49,242 nucleotides of DNA from an uncultured Clostridia bacterium (GCA_937912025.1 CALDOZ010000048.1:1-49242); one strand, 5' to 3'. Positions 23,411-30,877 are shown, numbered from the stretch's first letter. Notes: generated from the letters alone by a model not told the origin. Translations and numbers: made by a program.

Positions 23411-24928
23411 TTATTCCATCGGCTTTATCATAGATTCAATAAAGTCAATTTCTTCTTGTGTTAAATCATATTTTGCGTATAATTCTTCATCCGTCCACGG
23501 TTTTGAAAAATCTTGTAAAGGAACGAATTGATAAACGGCTTTTGTGGTATGTTGTGTATTTTTCTTTAACCCTAACATAAAGTGGAAGAACTTTGTTTTT
23601 ATATAAGAAATTGCATTTGTAGCTTCTTCTTCGTTTTTATATGGGCCATTCATTATATATGTTTCGGTACAGGCGCTTTTAGGTGTCCCAAGAATCGGTT
23701 TTAACTCATCGGTTTCCATATTACCACTACCAACAGCCTCGGGGATATATACTTTCCAACAGTCCAAATACTCACGTCCCGATTCAAAGGATTTTCTATG
23801 CATATATCCTTTTGAATGATTAGCATATAAAAGGATTAAGTCTTTATGATATTTTATAATGGATTCATCTTTTATATCAAAATCTGTAAAATACGTTCTA
23901 TATCCAAATGTTTTTGCGGAAAATACTGTGTCTGAAAAAGATTTTTCTTTCACGTTTAAAACTTTTCTTAAAATGCTAATGGCTTCATTGTATCTAATAA
24001 ATGTATCACAATTATTTTCAAGTAATGGACGCTCCATTATTGAAGTTATTTCATTTCCTTTGTGCGTATGTATTTCACAATTACCCTTATTATCTCTATC
24101 CCAAAGAAAATAACATACACCACCTTTTATTTCAACACCACTAAAACAATCCGTAGCATCTGTAAAATCATGAATAATTCTTAAATGGTCGTCAGTGAGC
24201 ATTTCGCTTCTAAAACTGTCCAATCCTTTGCCTCCCGCATACCAACGAGCAGGGATAATCATAGAAAGATAACGTGGTTTTAACTTTTTTGCCTGTTCTA
24301 CAAACTTGTTGTAAATTGGCATCGCGCTCGCTTGTGCTCCACCATCAGAAAGTTGGTATGGCGGATTTCCTATAATAACGTCAAATTTCATATTAAATAA
24401 CTTCTCCAAATTATCGGTGTGTATAAACTCGTAAGCGTGAGTTTCTAATTCTTCGCCACGGTCATAAGTTTTATTTATTCCACAAAACCTGCAGCGTCCG
24501 TTTACCCAAGTGTGGTCTATTCGCTTAAAACGGATATTTCCTTGCGCGGTATCAAACTTGCTAACGGAAAAATCGCTATTCGGGTATTTACTGCAATAAA
24601 TTCCACGGCGAGATAATAAACTTGTAAGTTCAGTTATTGCTATACCGAAAAGTTGTTTATGGAAAATGTGGTCAATACGTTCTTGCAAATCAGGGAATTG
24701 TGGCTCTAAACCTTTTATCAAGCGTTTTGCGATCTCACGAAGGAACACGCCCGTTTTACAAGCAGGGTCAAGAAATGTTGTATCGGGATTTCTGAACAAT
24801 TCCTGCGGTAGCATATCAAGCATTTGATTAACGATTTCGGGTGGTGTAAACACTTCGTCGTTAGATAGGTTTGCAAGGCACGATAAAACATCGGGATTAT
24901 AAACTTTATTAAATAAATTATCACTCAT
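23411..24928 (-). CDS. Eco57I-like N6-adenine DNA methyltransferase
   Basis: This 505-residue protein carries the two hallmark motifs of gamma-type N6-adenine DNA methyltransferases: SAM-binding motif I FLDPACKTGVFL (52-63) and catalytic motif IV IIGNPPYQ (186-192). Between them is a CXXC zinc-like pair (CRFCG, about 146-150). After residue 200 comes a target-recognition-like region. It transfers methyl groups to adenine in the target site, protecting host DNA from the neighbouring nuclease-helicase. The ATG overlaps the end of the preceding gene by 8 bases, indicating translational coupling. The C-terminal half has no nuclease motif that I can see, so cleavage is assigned to the separate helicase gene. 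Confidence 0.88.
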   Translation of the reverse strand: MSDNLFNKVYNPDVLSCLANLSNDEVFTPPEIVNQMLDMLPQELFRNPDTTFLDPACKTGVFLREIAKRLIKGLEPQFPDLQERIDHIFHKQLFGIAITELTSLLSRRGIYCSKYPNSDFSVSKFDTAQGNIRFKRIDHTWVNGRCRFCGINKTYDRGEELETHAYEFIHTDNLEKLFNMKFDVIIGNPPYQLSDGGAQASAMPIYNKFVEQAKKLKPRYLSMIIPARWYAGGKGLDSFRSEMLTDDHLRIIHDFTDATDCFSGVEIKGGVCYFLWDRDNKGNCEIHTHKGNEITSIMERPLLENNCDTFIRYNEAISILRKVLNVKEKSFSDTVFSAKTFGYRTYFTDFDIKDESIIKYHKDLILLYANHSKGYMHRKSFESGREYLDCWKVYIPEAVGSGNMETDELKPILGTPKSACTETYIMNGPYKNEEEATNAISYIKTKFFHFMLGLKKNTQHTTKAVYQFVPLQDFSKPWTDEELYAKYDLTQEEIDFIESMIKPME

Positions 24929-25589
24929 TTTCTTGCACTCTCCTATAGTGCGTTACGTATCGGCGTAAAAACTTGCCTTCGTCTTGTTTTTCGTCAAACA
25001 TTGATTGTTGTTTTTTTGTTTGCTTTTCGTCGTTATTCATTTCAAGCAGGTGGGCAAAGGTATAATCTTGACGTTGCATTTGAAAACCTGTTATAAACGC
25101 CCACTCTGAAAACACGATTGGCTCGTCCGTTTCGTTGCCGTTTTCGTCAACTTTGTTTAAGGTAAGCGCGTTACCGCAAACGATATTTTTAGTTAAAATA
25201 AACTTAACAGCTTCGCGCGTTTGGTCGTTACAATCTTTTTTACAAACGGTTTTATATTCTTTATCCCAAATTTTGAAAAGCCTATCACGGCAAGCAAGCA
25301 CGTTGTCTTGCATAATATCCACACCGTAAACGCTACTTATTGCAAGCACGGCGTTTTTTTCGTAATCAAGCGTAGATTTTTTATATTTGCGCTTAACCAC
25401 TTCAAGTTTACGGGTAAGAATTTCCGCTAAAAAGTTGCCGTCGCCACACGCAGGCTCTAAAAACCTACTGTCTATGCGCTCCGTTTCATCTTTAACAAGA
25501 TCGCACATAGCCTTAACTTCGCGCTCGGCGGTAAACACTTCACCGCGTTCTCTAACGCGCTCTTTTGATTTTGTTTGGCTTTTTACCAT
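24921..25589 (-). CDS. N6-methyltransferase-like SAM-binding protein without catalytic motif
   Basis: This 222-residue protein starts at the ATG 25589, preceded by AAGGGTGAG; an in-frame TTG at 25595 is less likely. Its core has motif I RFLEPACGDGNFLAEIL (about 43-58) and adjoining SAM-fold strands, as in N6-adenine methyltransferases. No NPPY-type motif IV is present; the matching region reads FSEWAFITGFQ. It is the first gene of the restriction operon and overlaps the complete methyltransferase gene by 8 bases. Because both proteins have their own motif I, this is not one gene split by a frameshift. It may be a partner subunit that binds SAM or DNA, or a degenerate duplicate. Confidence 0.78.
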   Translation of the reverse strand: MVKSQTKSKERVRERGEVFTAEREVKAMCDLVKDETERIDSRFLEPACGDGNFLAEILTRKLEVVKRKYKKSTLDYEKNAVLAISSVYGVDIMQDNVLACRDRLFKIWDKEYKTVCKKDCNDQTREAVKFILTKNIVCGNALTLNKVDENGNETDEPIVFSEWAFITGFQMQRQDYTFAHLLEMNNDEKQTKKQQSMFDEKQDEGKFLRRYVTHYRRVQENE

Positions 25590-25626
25590 AATCAACTCAC
25601 CCTTTTAGAATCGTAAATACGTTTTA

Positions 25627-25655
25627 ATTATATCGCAAATGCGTTATTTTGTCAA
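25627..25655 (-). promoter_or_regulatory. Consensus promoter of the restriction operon
   Basis: On the minus strand TTGACA (25650-25655), a 17-base spacer and TATAAT (25627-25632) match the sigma-A consensus at all twelve positions. The spacer contains an operator palindrome (25634-25643), so a repressor bound there would block polymerase. Confidence 0.88.
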
Positions 25656-25688
25656 TGTGATTGCGTAGTATATTTAACGCAAATGCGT
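25634..25688. promoter_or_regulatory. Two palindromic operators for the restriction-operon controller
   Basis: CGCAAATGCG occurs at 25634-25643 and again at 25678-25687 (extended there to ACGCAAATGCGT, 25677-25688), with a half-site TTGCGT at 25661-25666. Centres are 44 bases apart. One copy lies in the spacer of the restriction promoter, the other just upstream of the HTH gene's -10 (TATAAT, 25691-25696). The arrangement suggests that the divergent XRE protein controls both transcripts. Confidence 0.8.
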
Positions 25689-25716
25689 AGTATAATAAAA
25701 TAAAAGGAAAACTTTT

Positions 25717-26010
25717 ATGGATATTATCGCAAAGATTGAAAAATTAAAGAGTGAACGTGGTTGGACGGATTATGAACTTGCGCAGCAAGCTATGGTTACG
25801 CAGTCAACAATCGCTTCTATGAAAGCAAGAAATTCGCCACCAAAATTAGACACGTTGCAAGCGATTTGCAACGCATTTGGAATAACGCTTGCACAGTTCT
25901 TTTTAGAAGATGAGCAAATAGAGGTTTTAAGCGAACAAGAAAAAAGCCTTTTAGAGAGTTTTAGAAAACTACCCCCTAAAAAGCAAAAAGCGTTAATTGA
26001 TTTATTGTAA
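25717..26010 (+). CDS. XRE-family controller of the restriction operon
   Basis: This 97-residue protein is an XRE helix-turn-helix regulator: LKSERGWTDYELAQQAMVTQSTIASMKARNSPPKLDTLQ occupies about residues 9-48, with QSTIASMKAR as recognition helix. A short helical tail (LSEQEKSLLESFRKLPPKKQKALIDLL) probably dimerises. It resembles the C (controller) proteins that time expression of restriction-modification genes. It is divergent from the methyltransferase operon, and its AAAGGAAA start follows palindromic operators shared by both promoters. It ends at a terminator shared with the convergent membrane-protein gene. Confidence 0.87.
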   Translation: MDIIAKIEKLKSERGWTDYELAQQAMVTQSTIASMKARNSPPKLDTLQAICNAFGITLAQFFLEDEQIEVLSEQEKSLLESFRKLPPKKQKALIDLL

Positions 26011-26013
26011 AAG

Positions 26014-26045
26014 AAAAAGCAGTTCAAAATTTTGAACTGCTTTTT
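26014..26045. terminator. Bidirectional terminator between controller and membrane-protein genes
   Basis: A perfect 32-base palindrome: AAAAAGCAGTTCAAAA followed by its reverse complement. Its A and T ends allow termination in both directions, serving the XRE gene (ends 26010) and the Fic operon (ends 26098). Confidence 0.88.
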
Positions 26046-26097
26046 GATTTTGTTGTTTAGCTGTAATCTTTTATTAAAACTTAAAACTGTTTAATAA

Positions 26098-26889
26098 TCA
26101 TTTTGACTGCTTGCTTTTCTTCTTAAAAAGGGATTGCTTAATCTTTTCTCTCATATTTTTTGTGCCGTTTAATATTTTTGAATGTTGATTCTCTAATGCA
26201 TTTAAATTTGTACATTTATCTATAGCATTAATAAAAAGTTGATATCCATACACTGATTCATTTTTTAGTTGAGTCATATCAGCAATCCACTTTGACAAAA
26301 ATTTAGCACTATTGGCATATTTCTCTTTGAATTCCTCACTTAAAATATTAGGCACTTTTGATGGATTTAACTGATTAAATAAATATTTGTACATTTTTTG
26401 AGCATTTTTCATTAGCTCATCCGCTCTAAACTGACCATATTCATATATTAAGATTTTGTCCATAAAATTTGTTATTTTGTTTACTAAATTTCGATGTTTT
26501 GTAACAATTTCTATTCTTTTTCTTGGGTCTTCGTGTTCTGTATTATAAACAAGAAACAACACATAGTCTGTATAAATCTCTAAATCACCAATTAACGAAA
26601 AATCCTCTAAAAACAGTCTTTCTTCCACTCGTATGGAATTAATTATTTCGTTCTTTTTGGTTATAAACTCATAATGTTTATTTTGGTTTGCACTTATAAT
26701 ACCTATAAATATTGTGGCTATTGTGCTTCCCCAGATTCCACATATTCCAATAATGCTAGTTCTTAAATCTATATCTGGAATTAGAAGAAAAATCCAAGTA
26801 ATAGCAAATAACACGATAATTATTGCCCAAAACCACCACTTTAGATAAAAATGTTTTTCTGATGGTGAGTTATTCTTGCCTTTTTTCAT
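26098..26889 (-). CDS. Two-pass membrane protein encoded next to Fic
   Basis: This protein of about 263 residues has two hydrophobic helices near the N-terminus (WWFWAIIIVLFAITWIFLLI and SIIGICGIWGSTIATIFIGII). The remainder, about 190 residues, is a charged, mostly helical cytosolic domain ending in a lysine-rich tail (SLFKKKSKQSK). I do not recognise a family. The overall plan, two membrane helices plus a helical soluble part, is often seen in abortive-infection membrane effectors, but I see no diagnostic motif. The ATG at 26889 is preferred over one at 26901 that touches the AGGAG site. It begins about 15 bases after the fic stop codon, so the two are co-transcribed. Confidence 0.7.
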   Translation of the reverse strand: MKKGKNNSPSEKHFYLKWWFWAIIIVLFAITWIFLLIPDIDLRTSIIGICGIWGSTIATIFIGIISANQNKHYEFITKKNEIINSIRVEERLFLEDFSLIGDLEIYTDYVLFLVYNTEHEDPRKRIEIVTKHRNLVNKITNFMDKILIYEYGQFRADELMKNAQKMYKYLFNQLNPSKVPNILSEEFKEKYANSAKFLSKWIADMTQLKNESVYGYQLFINAIDKCTNLNALENQHSKILNGTKNMREKIKQSLFKKKSKQSK

Positions 26890-26904
26890 AAGTAAAAACA
26901 TCTC

Positions 26905-27891
26905 CTAAATCTTAAAGTATCTTTGATTTCTGCTGTTTGGTTTGTCTGGTTCAGTCATACCGATTAGACCTGCTTCTAATGCAGGGTTTATATAGTTTTT
27001 GCGGAAAGTATCTCTTGATTTTAAACCAACTTTTTCCATAAGTTCGGTGAGCGACATTGGATAACTTTCTATAACTGCCATAAGCGCTGTTATTTGATTA
27101 TTGATGTAATTATAATGGTTTCGCGTATCTTTAATAATATCGTTTAGCGCAGACTTGATAACGCCAAGCATAAACACAATAAATCTATTAGACTTTCCTT
27201 CAGACGTTGAAAGAGTTATCGCTTTATAATAATCTTCTTGATTATCTTTAATTATGCTCTCAATAGGTATCCATCTAAATATAGGCTTCCAACTTGCAAG
27301 TAATGCCGTTTGCCATAATCTTCCCATTCTTCCATTCCCATCACGGAAAGGGTGAATAAATTCAAACTCATAATGGAACACACTTGACTTTAGAAGCATT
27401 TGAGTTTTACTAGTGTTTACCCAATCAAAAAGTTGGTTTATTAAGCCGTTCACCATACTTGAAGGTGGTGCAACGTGTATTACTTCGCCATCTTGATTGA
27501 TTACGCCAACGGGGGAAGTTCTAATTTGTCCTGCTTCTTCTACAAGTCCTTTCATCATTACTCCATGAGCGTTTGTTAAATCAGCAATAGAAAACGGATT
27601 AATTTCTTCTAAAGTTTTATATACTTCAAAAGCATTTTTAACAGCAATTATATCATCTTCTGGACCTAAAACACGCCTACCGTCAATAACGTCAGTAACT
27701 TGCTTCAATGTTAGAGTATTATTCTCAATAGCAAGCGAAGAATGTATTGATTTTATTCTACTAACACGCCTAAGCCTTGGCAATTTTTCAAGGTCTTTAA
27801 CGTTTTTTAATTCGCCTAAAAGTTCCATTATTTCAGACGTTAATTCAAGCATCTCTTCGGTTATGTCATACGGTGGAATATATTTATCCAT
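26905..27891 (-). CDS. Fic/DOC-family protein with self-inhibitory helix and winged-helix C-terminus
   Basis: This 328-residue protein contains the complete Fic motif HPFRDGNGRMGR (about 180-191), which transfers AMP or another nucleotide part to a target protein. An N-terminal SLAIEN segment (about 53-58) matches the (S/T)xxxE(G/N) inhibitory helix of class II Fic enzymes, in which a glutamate blocks ATP binding, so the protein carries its own antitoxin function. The C-terminal 60 residues (LTELMEKVGLKSRDTFRKNYINPALEAGLIGM) look like a winged helix that could bind DNA and regulate the gene. The ATG at 27891 follows GGAGGTAAAT; the upstream TTG is rejected. A near-consensus promoter and 12-bp iterons lie upstream. 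Confidence 0.9.
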   Translation of the reverse strand: MDKYIPPYDITEEMLELTSEIMELLGELKNVKDLEKLPRLRRVSRIKSIHSSLAIENNTLTLKQVTDVIDGRRVLGPEDDIIAVKNAFEVYKTLEEINPFSIADLTNAHGVMMKGLVEEAGQIRTSPVGVINQDGEVIHVAPPSSMVNGLINQLFDWVNTSKTQMLLKSSVFHYEFEFIHPFRDGNGRMGRLWQTALLASWKPIFRWIPIESIIKDNQEDYYKAITLSTSEGKSNRFIVFMLGVIKSALNDIIKDTRNHYNYINNQITALMAVIESYPMSLTELMEKVGLKSRDTFRKNYINPALEAGLIGMTEPDKPNSRNQRYFKI

Positions 27892-27917
27892 ATTTACCTC
27901 CAAAATCAGTTATTTAT

Positions 27918-27946
27918 ATTTTAACACGATACTAATTGAAAGTCAA
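27918..27946 (-). promoter_or_regulatory. Promoter of the fic operon
   Basis: On the minus strand TTGACT (27941-27946), a 17-base spacer and TAAAAT (27918-27923). An ACACGAT element shared with the first upstream iteron also occurs in the spacer (27924-27930). Confidence 0.75.
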
Positions 27947-27947
27947 C

Positions 27948-27983
27948 AACTTACACGATAACTTACATGAAAACTTATATGTT
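27948..27983. repeat. Three 12-bp iterons upstream of the fic promoter
   Basis: Consecutive units AACTTACACGAT (27948-27959), AACTTACATGAA (27960-27971) and AACTTATATGTT (27972-27983) abut the -35 element of the fic promoter with exact 12-base period. They are candidates for a regulator binding array, possibly for the winged helix of Fic itself. Confidence 0.7.
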
Positions 27984-28014
27984 TTATATTATTAATTTAA
28001 TTTGACACTACTGT

Positions 28015-28028
28015 TTCAAATCCCCCTC
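28015..28028 (+). repeat. Fragment matching a tRNA-Ser T-arm
   Basis: TTCAAATCCCCCTC equals bases of the T-arm and acceptor 3' strand of the tRNA-Ser at 28215-28305, but in the opposite (plus-strand) orientation. It faces the second fragment at 28066-28081 across a small terminator and may be an integration remnant. Confidence 0.5.
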
Positions 28029-28034
28029 AGCAAC

Positions 28035-28064
28035 AAAAAAGGATGCGCACGGCATCCTTTTTTT
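28035..28064. terminator. Terminator behind the partial tRNA-Ser copy
   Basis: GGATGC (28041-28046) and GCATCC (28052-28057) form a stem extended by a run of six A and six T residues. On the minus strand it follows the partial tRNA 3' end at 28066-28081, as a tRNA terminator would. Confidence 0.75.
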
Positions 28065-28065
28065 A

Positions 28066-28081
28066 TGGCGGAGAGAGGGGG
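28066..28081 (-). repeat. Duplicate of the tRNA-Ser 3' end (possible attachment site)
   Basis: The 16 bases are identical to 28215-28230, which on the minus strand encode the T-stem end, acceptor 3' strand, discriminator and CCA of tRNA-Ser. Only the 3' end is copied, in the same orientation as the intact tRNA and 149 bases away, and its own terminator follows. This is what integration into a tRNA gene leaves behind. Confidence 0.65.
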
Positions 28082-28088
28082 TGTTCTG

Positions 28089-28159
28089 CCCCTTGTTAAG
28101 GGGAAGGCAAACTTTAGTTTGCGAGGGGTTTGCGCCCTGCTAAGGGTAGCCCGAAGGGC
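28089..28159. repeat. Cluster of small hairpins, REP-like extragenic element
   Basis: Four consecutive inverted repeats occur in about 70 bases: CCCCTT-gtt-AAGGGG (28089-28103), GCAAACT-tt-AGTTTGC (28107-28122), CCCT...AGGG (28135-28146) and GCCC-gaa-GGGC (28149-28159). Such GC-rich stacked hairpins stand out in AT-rich DNA and resemble mobile extragenic repeats. No reading frame here is convincing. Confidence 0.55.
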
Positions 28160-28182
28160 AAATCTACTGAACGAAGCCACGC

Positions 28183-28210
28183 AAAAAGCACCCTATATCA
28201 AGGGTGCTTT
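28183..28210 (-). terminator. Terminator of tRNA-Ser
   Basis: AAAGCACCC and GGGTGCTTT form a 9-bp stem with an 8-base loop. On the minus strand it begins 5 bases after the CCA end of the tRNA and finishes in a T-run. Confidence 0.85.
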
Positions 28211-28214
28211 AGCG

Positions 28215-28305
28215 TGGCGGAGAGAGGGGGATTTGAACCCCCGATACGCTTATGACGTATACACGATTTCCAATCGTGCTCATTCGACCACTCTGACATC
28301 TCTCC
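28215..28305 (-). tRNA. tRNA-Ser(GGA)
   Basis: The 91-base gene on the minus strand has a 7-bp acceptor stem (GGAGAGA / TCTCTCC), discriminator G and an encoded CCA. Its anticodon stem-loop is CACGA-TTGGAAA-TCGTG with anticodon GGA. A long variable arm (TATACGTCATAAGCGTA region) and T-loop GGTTCAAATCC are as expected for serine. It reads UCC (and UCU) codons. A promoter and terminator flank it, and a 3'-end duplicate lies downstream. Confidence 0.97.
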
Positions 28306-28330
28306 ATAAACTATTAAATTTACAATGGCT

Positions 28331-28359
28331 ATTTTATCACGATTAGTTAAAAAAAGCAA
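28331..28359 (-). promoter_or_regulatory. Promoter of tRNA-Ser
   Basis: On the minus strand TTGCTT (28354-28359), a 17-base spacer and TAAAAT (28331-28336), about 25 bases upstream of the mature tRNA 5' end. Confidence 0.75.
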
Positions 28360-28519
28360 CCGTTTTTTATCGCCATAAATACCCTATATATTAATTTTTG
28401 CTATGTACCGTCAACTTGTCAATATCGTTATACTACAAACCTAAAAAGTCAAAATTTTTTAACTAACGTTAAATTGTTTATGGTATAATAAAATTAATAA
28501 ATTTATGGGAGAAATTTTT

Positions 28520-30256
28520 ATGGATTTTAATCTTAACGGCATCATTTTTAACGCCCAAACTAAAAACGATATTAAAAACCAATCGCTAAAATGTATAAAA
28601 AGCGGAGAAATAAGCGAATACCTATTAAGTATCGACTTTGGTAAAAAAATCTCCCCTTCTACCTATATTTTAACGTGGTGTGAAAATGCTAACGACGCTT
28701 ATGCGTTATGGTCGCCTAATTGTGGACAAAACACCAATATTCCACCCGAATGGGCTCCACACGTTCAACAAAGTAAAACGGCGTCTGGAATGCCTTTAAT
28801 TTCGGTATACTCTAAATCTAACGTTAACAAAACTACCGTTTATCTTTCAGATACCGCAAACGCTTGCGCTATTTCGGTTGGCGTTGTTGAATACGGCGCT
28901 AAACTTAAGTTTTCCGTTACGTTATTTAGCGACATTATGCCCGAAATATCAACCTATAGCGTTGTTTTAGTAATAGATAATACAAAAAAATCATTTTCTA
29001 AAACAATAAAAAACGCGCGCGCATGGTGGACTAAAAATGGTCATAACTGCGCCGTTGTACCAAGTGTGGCAAAATATCCGCTATACTCGTTTTGGTACAG
29101 TTATCACCAGCAAACTTACGCTAATGATATTATTTTAGAGTGTAAAAAAGCCAAAGAGTTTGGTTTTAAAAGCGTTATTATTGACGACGGTTGGCAAACT
29201 GACGATAATAAGGGCGGTTACGCTTACTGTGGCGATTGGGAAGTTGCAAAAAGCAAAATTCCCGATATGAAAAATTTAGTAGACCAAATTCACGATATGG
29301 GCTTAAAATTTATACTATGGTTTTCCGTTCCATTCGTTGGGTATAAAAGTAAAATTTACGAGCGTTTTAATGGTAAATATTTAAAGCATATTGATAGACT
29401 TCAAACAAGTGTTTTAGACCCGCGCTTTAAAGAAGTTAGAGAATATTTAACAAGCGTATACGTTGATGCGGTAAAAACTTACGGTTACGACGGTCTTAAA
29501 CTTGATTTTATCGATAAATTTACTTTGTCTTCTGAAAGCAGTAAAAATTACGCGCAAATGGACTGCATTTCCGTTGAAGAAGGCGTTGACAAACTTTTAA
29601 ACGAAATCACTCTTAACCTTAAAAAAATTAACCCCAATATTATAATAGAGTTTAGACAAAGTTACGTTGGACCTATGATTAGCAAGTACGGTAATATTTT
29701 TAGAGTTGGCGACTGCCCGGACGATGCTATCTCAAATAAAATAGGTACGCTTAATCTTCGCTTAACGTCAGGCTCTACGGCTGTTCATAGCGATATGATT
29801 ATTTGGAACGTTAACGATAGCAACGAAAACGTTTTACATCAATTATTGGGCGTAACGTTTTCAGTTCCACAAATTTCGGTTAAACTTGATAGTCTAACCC
29901 CATCACATAAAGCCATTTTGAAAAATTATCTTGATTTTTGGATTTGTCACCGTGACGTTTTAACTGACGGAGATATTGAAGTTTACGGCGTAGAAAGTGG
30001 CTACACTATGGCGTCAAGCACTTTAAACAACGAAAACGTAACCGTTATATATAACAATCAAATAATGCAAATTGATAGCAACGTTAATTATAGCGTGTTT
30101 AACGCAAGTGGTGATAACTATTTATATTTTGAATTAAACAATACCGCCAACTATACCGTTTACGATTATTTTGGCAACGTTTATTTAAGCGGAACGATAA
30201 ATAATGGAATTAATAAAATAAACGTTAAAAACGGTTATATGATTAAAATAAACTAA
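28520..30256 (+). CDS. GH36-type alpha-galactosidase
   Basis: This 578-residue glycoside hydrolase is of the GH36/melibiase type, which removes alpha-linked galactose (raffinose-family sugars, galactomannan side chains). The barrel holds IIDDGWQT (about 216), GDWEVAKSKIPDMKNLVDQIHDMGLKFILW (about 240-270), the nucleophile strand GYDGLKLDFIDKF (Asp of LKLD, about 334) and the likely acid/base region RVGDCPDD (about 398). It is shorter than the roughly 720-residue family standard, with a trimmed N-terminal beta domain, so alpha-N-acetylgalactosaminidase-like specificity is possible. No signal peptide: intracellular. The ATG at 28520 follows GGGAG; the ATG at 28505 coincides with that site and is rejected. 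A TATAAT at 28484-28489 suggests the promoter. Confidence 0.85.
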   Translation: MDFNLNGIIFNAQTKNDIKNQSLKCIKSGEISEYLLSIDFGKKISPSTYILTWCENANDAYALWSPNCGQNTNIPPEWAPHVQQSKTASGMPLISVYSKSNVNKTTVYLSDTANACAISVGVVEYGAKLKFSVTLFSDIMPEISTYSVVLVIDNTKKSFSKTIKNARAWWTKNGHNCAVVPSVAKYPLYSFWYSYHQQTYANDIILECKKAKEFGFKSVIIDDGWQTDDNKGGYAYCGDWEVAKSKIPDMKNLVDQIHDMGLKFILWFSVPFVGYKSKIYERFNGKYLKHIDRLQTSVLDPRFKEVREYLTSVYVDAVKTYGYDGLKLDFIDKFTLSSESSKNYAQMDCISVEEGVDKLLNEITLNLKKINPNIIIEFRQSYVGPMISKYGNIFRVGDCPDDAISNKIGTLNLRLTSGSTAVHSDMIIWNVNDSNENVLHQLLGVTFSVPQISVKLDSLTPSHKAILKNYLDFWICHRDVLTDGDIEVYGVESGYTMASSTLNNENVTVIYNNQIMQIDSNVNYSVFNASGDNYLYFELNNTANYTVYDYFGNVYLSGTINNGINKINVKNGYMIKIN

Positions 30257-30319
30257 CTTATAGGGCGGTTAATCGGCATTTTTAATATGTGTATACTTAC
30301 TTAATATTAAGGAGAAAAT

Positions 30320-30799
30320 ATGATAATTCATCCCATTAAGCCATTATATAATAAAAATTCTAAAACGTTAATACTAGGCAGTTTTCCGTCGGTTAAATCG
30401 CGTGAAGAAAACTTTTTTTACGGGCATAAACAAAACCGTTTTTGGAAGGTAATTTCTAGCGTATTTAACACCCCGTTACCAACCACTATTGAAGAAAAAC
30501 GCAATCTAATTTTATCAAACAATTTAGCCTTGTGGGACGTTATTAAAAGTTGCGAAATTGTAGGTAGCGCCGACTCTACTATAACTAACGTTACCCCTAA
30601 CGACTTAACCGTAATACTAACTAACAGTAACGTAACGCGTATTTTTGTAAACGGCAAAACGGCGTATAAATATTACGTTAAGTATATTGAAAAATCTATC
30701 AACATAAAAGCAACGGTGTTGCCGTCTACTAGCCCTGCAAACGCTACCTACAAGTTAGAAAAATTAATAACCGAGTGGAGCGCAAAAATAAAAGGTTAA
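30320..30799 (+). CDS. Mug-family DNA glycosylase (hypoxanthine/uracil-DNA glycosylase-like)
   Basis: This 159-residue protein of the uracil-DNA glycosylase superfamily has the first motif TLILGSFPSVKSREENFFYGHKQNRFW (residues 15-41) and the second motif LPSTSPANA (about 133-141). Together these match small hypoxanthine-DNA glycosylases (family 6) and Mug-like enzymes that cut damaged bases from DNA in base excision repair. The SFPS motif in place of GxDPY indicates that hypoxanthine, from adenine deamination, is the probable substrate. It starts after AAGGAGA, 63 bases downstream of the alpha-galactosidase gene. A weak TATACT element precedes it, so it may have its own promoter. Confidence 0.85.
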   Translation: MIIHPIKPLYNKNSKTLILGSFPSVKSREENFFYGHKQNRFWKVISSVFNTPLPTTIEEKRNLILSNNLALWDVIKSCEIVGSADSTITNVTPNDLTVILTNSNVTRIFVNGKTAYKYYVKYIEKSINIKATVLPSTSPANATYKLEKLITEWSAKIKG

Positions 30800-30877
30800 A
30801 ATACGGCTACTAAAAATAAGGTAACGGCTTGAAATAACCACTTTTAAATGTTAAAATTTTTAATAAAAGGAGAGTTT

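Noticed and set aside
23411..25589. Possibility that the two methyltransferase genes are one gene broken by a frameshift
   Set aside because: Each has its own complete SAM motif I and its own start; joining them would give two motif I copies, so they are distinct overlapping genes.
28002..28346. Plus-strand open frame of 114 codons across the tRNA-Ser region
   Set aside because: It runs antisense through the tRNA and through hairpin repeats, has no ribosome binding site, and its translation is low-complexity; a chance frame.
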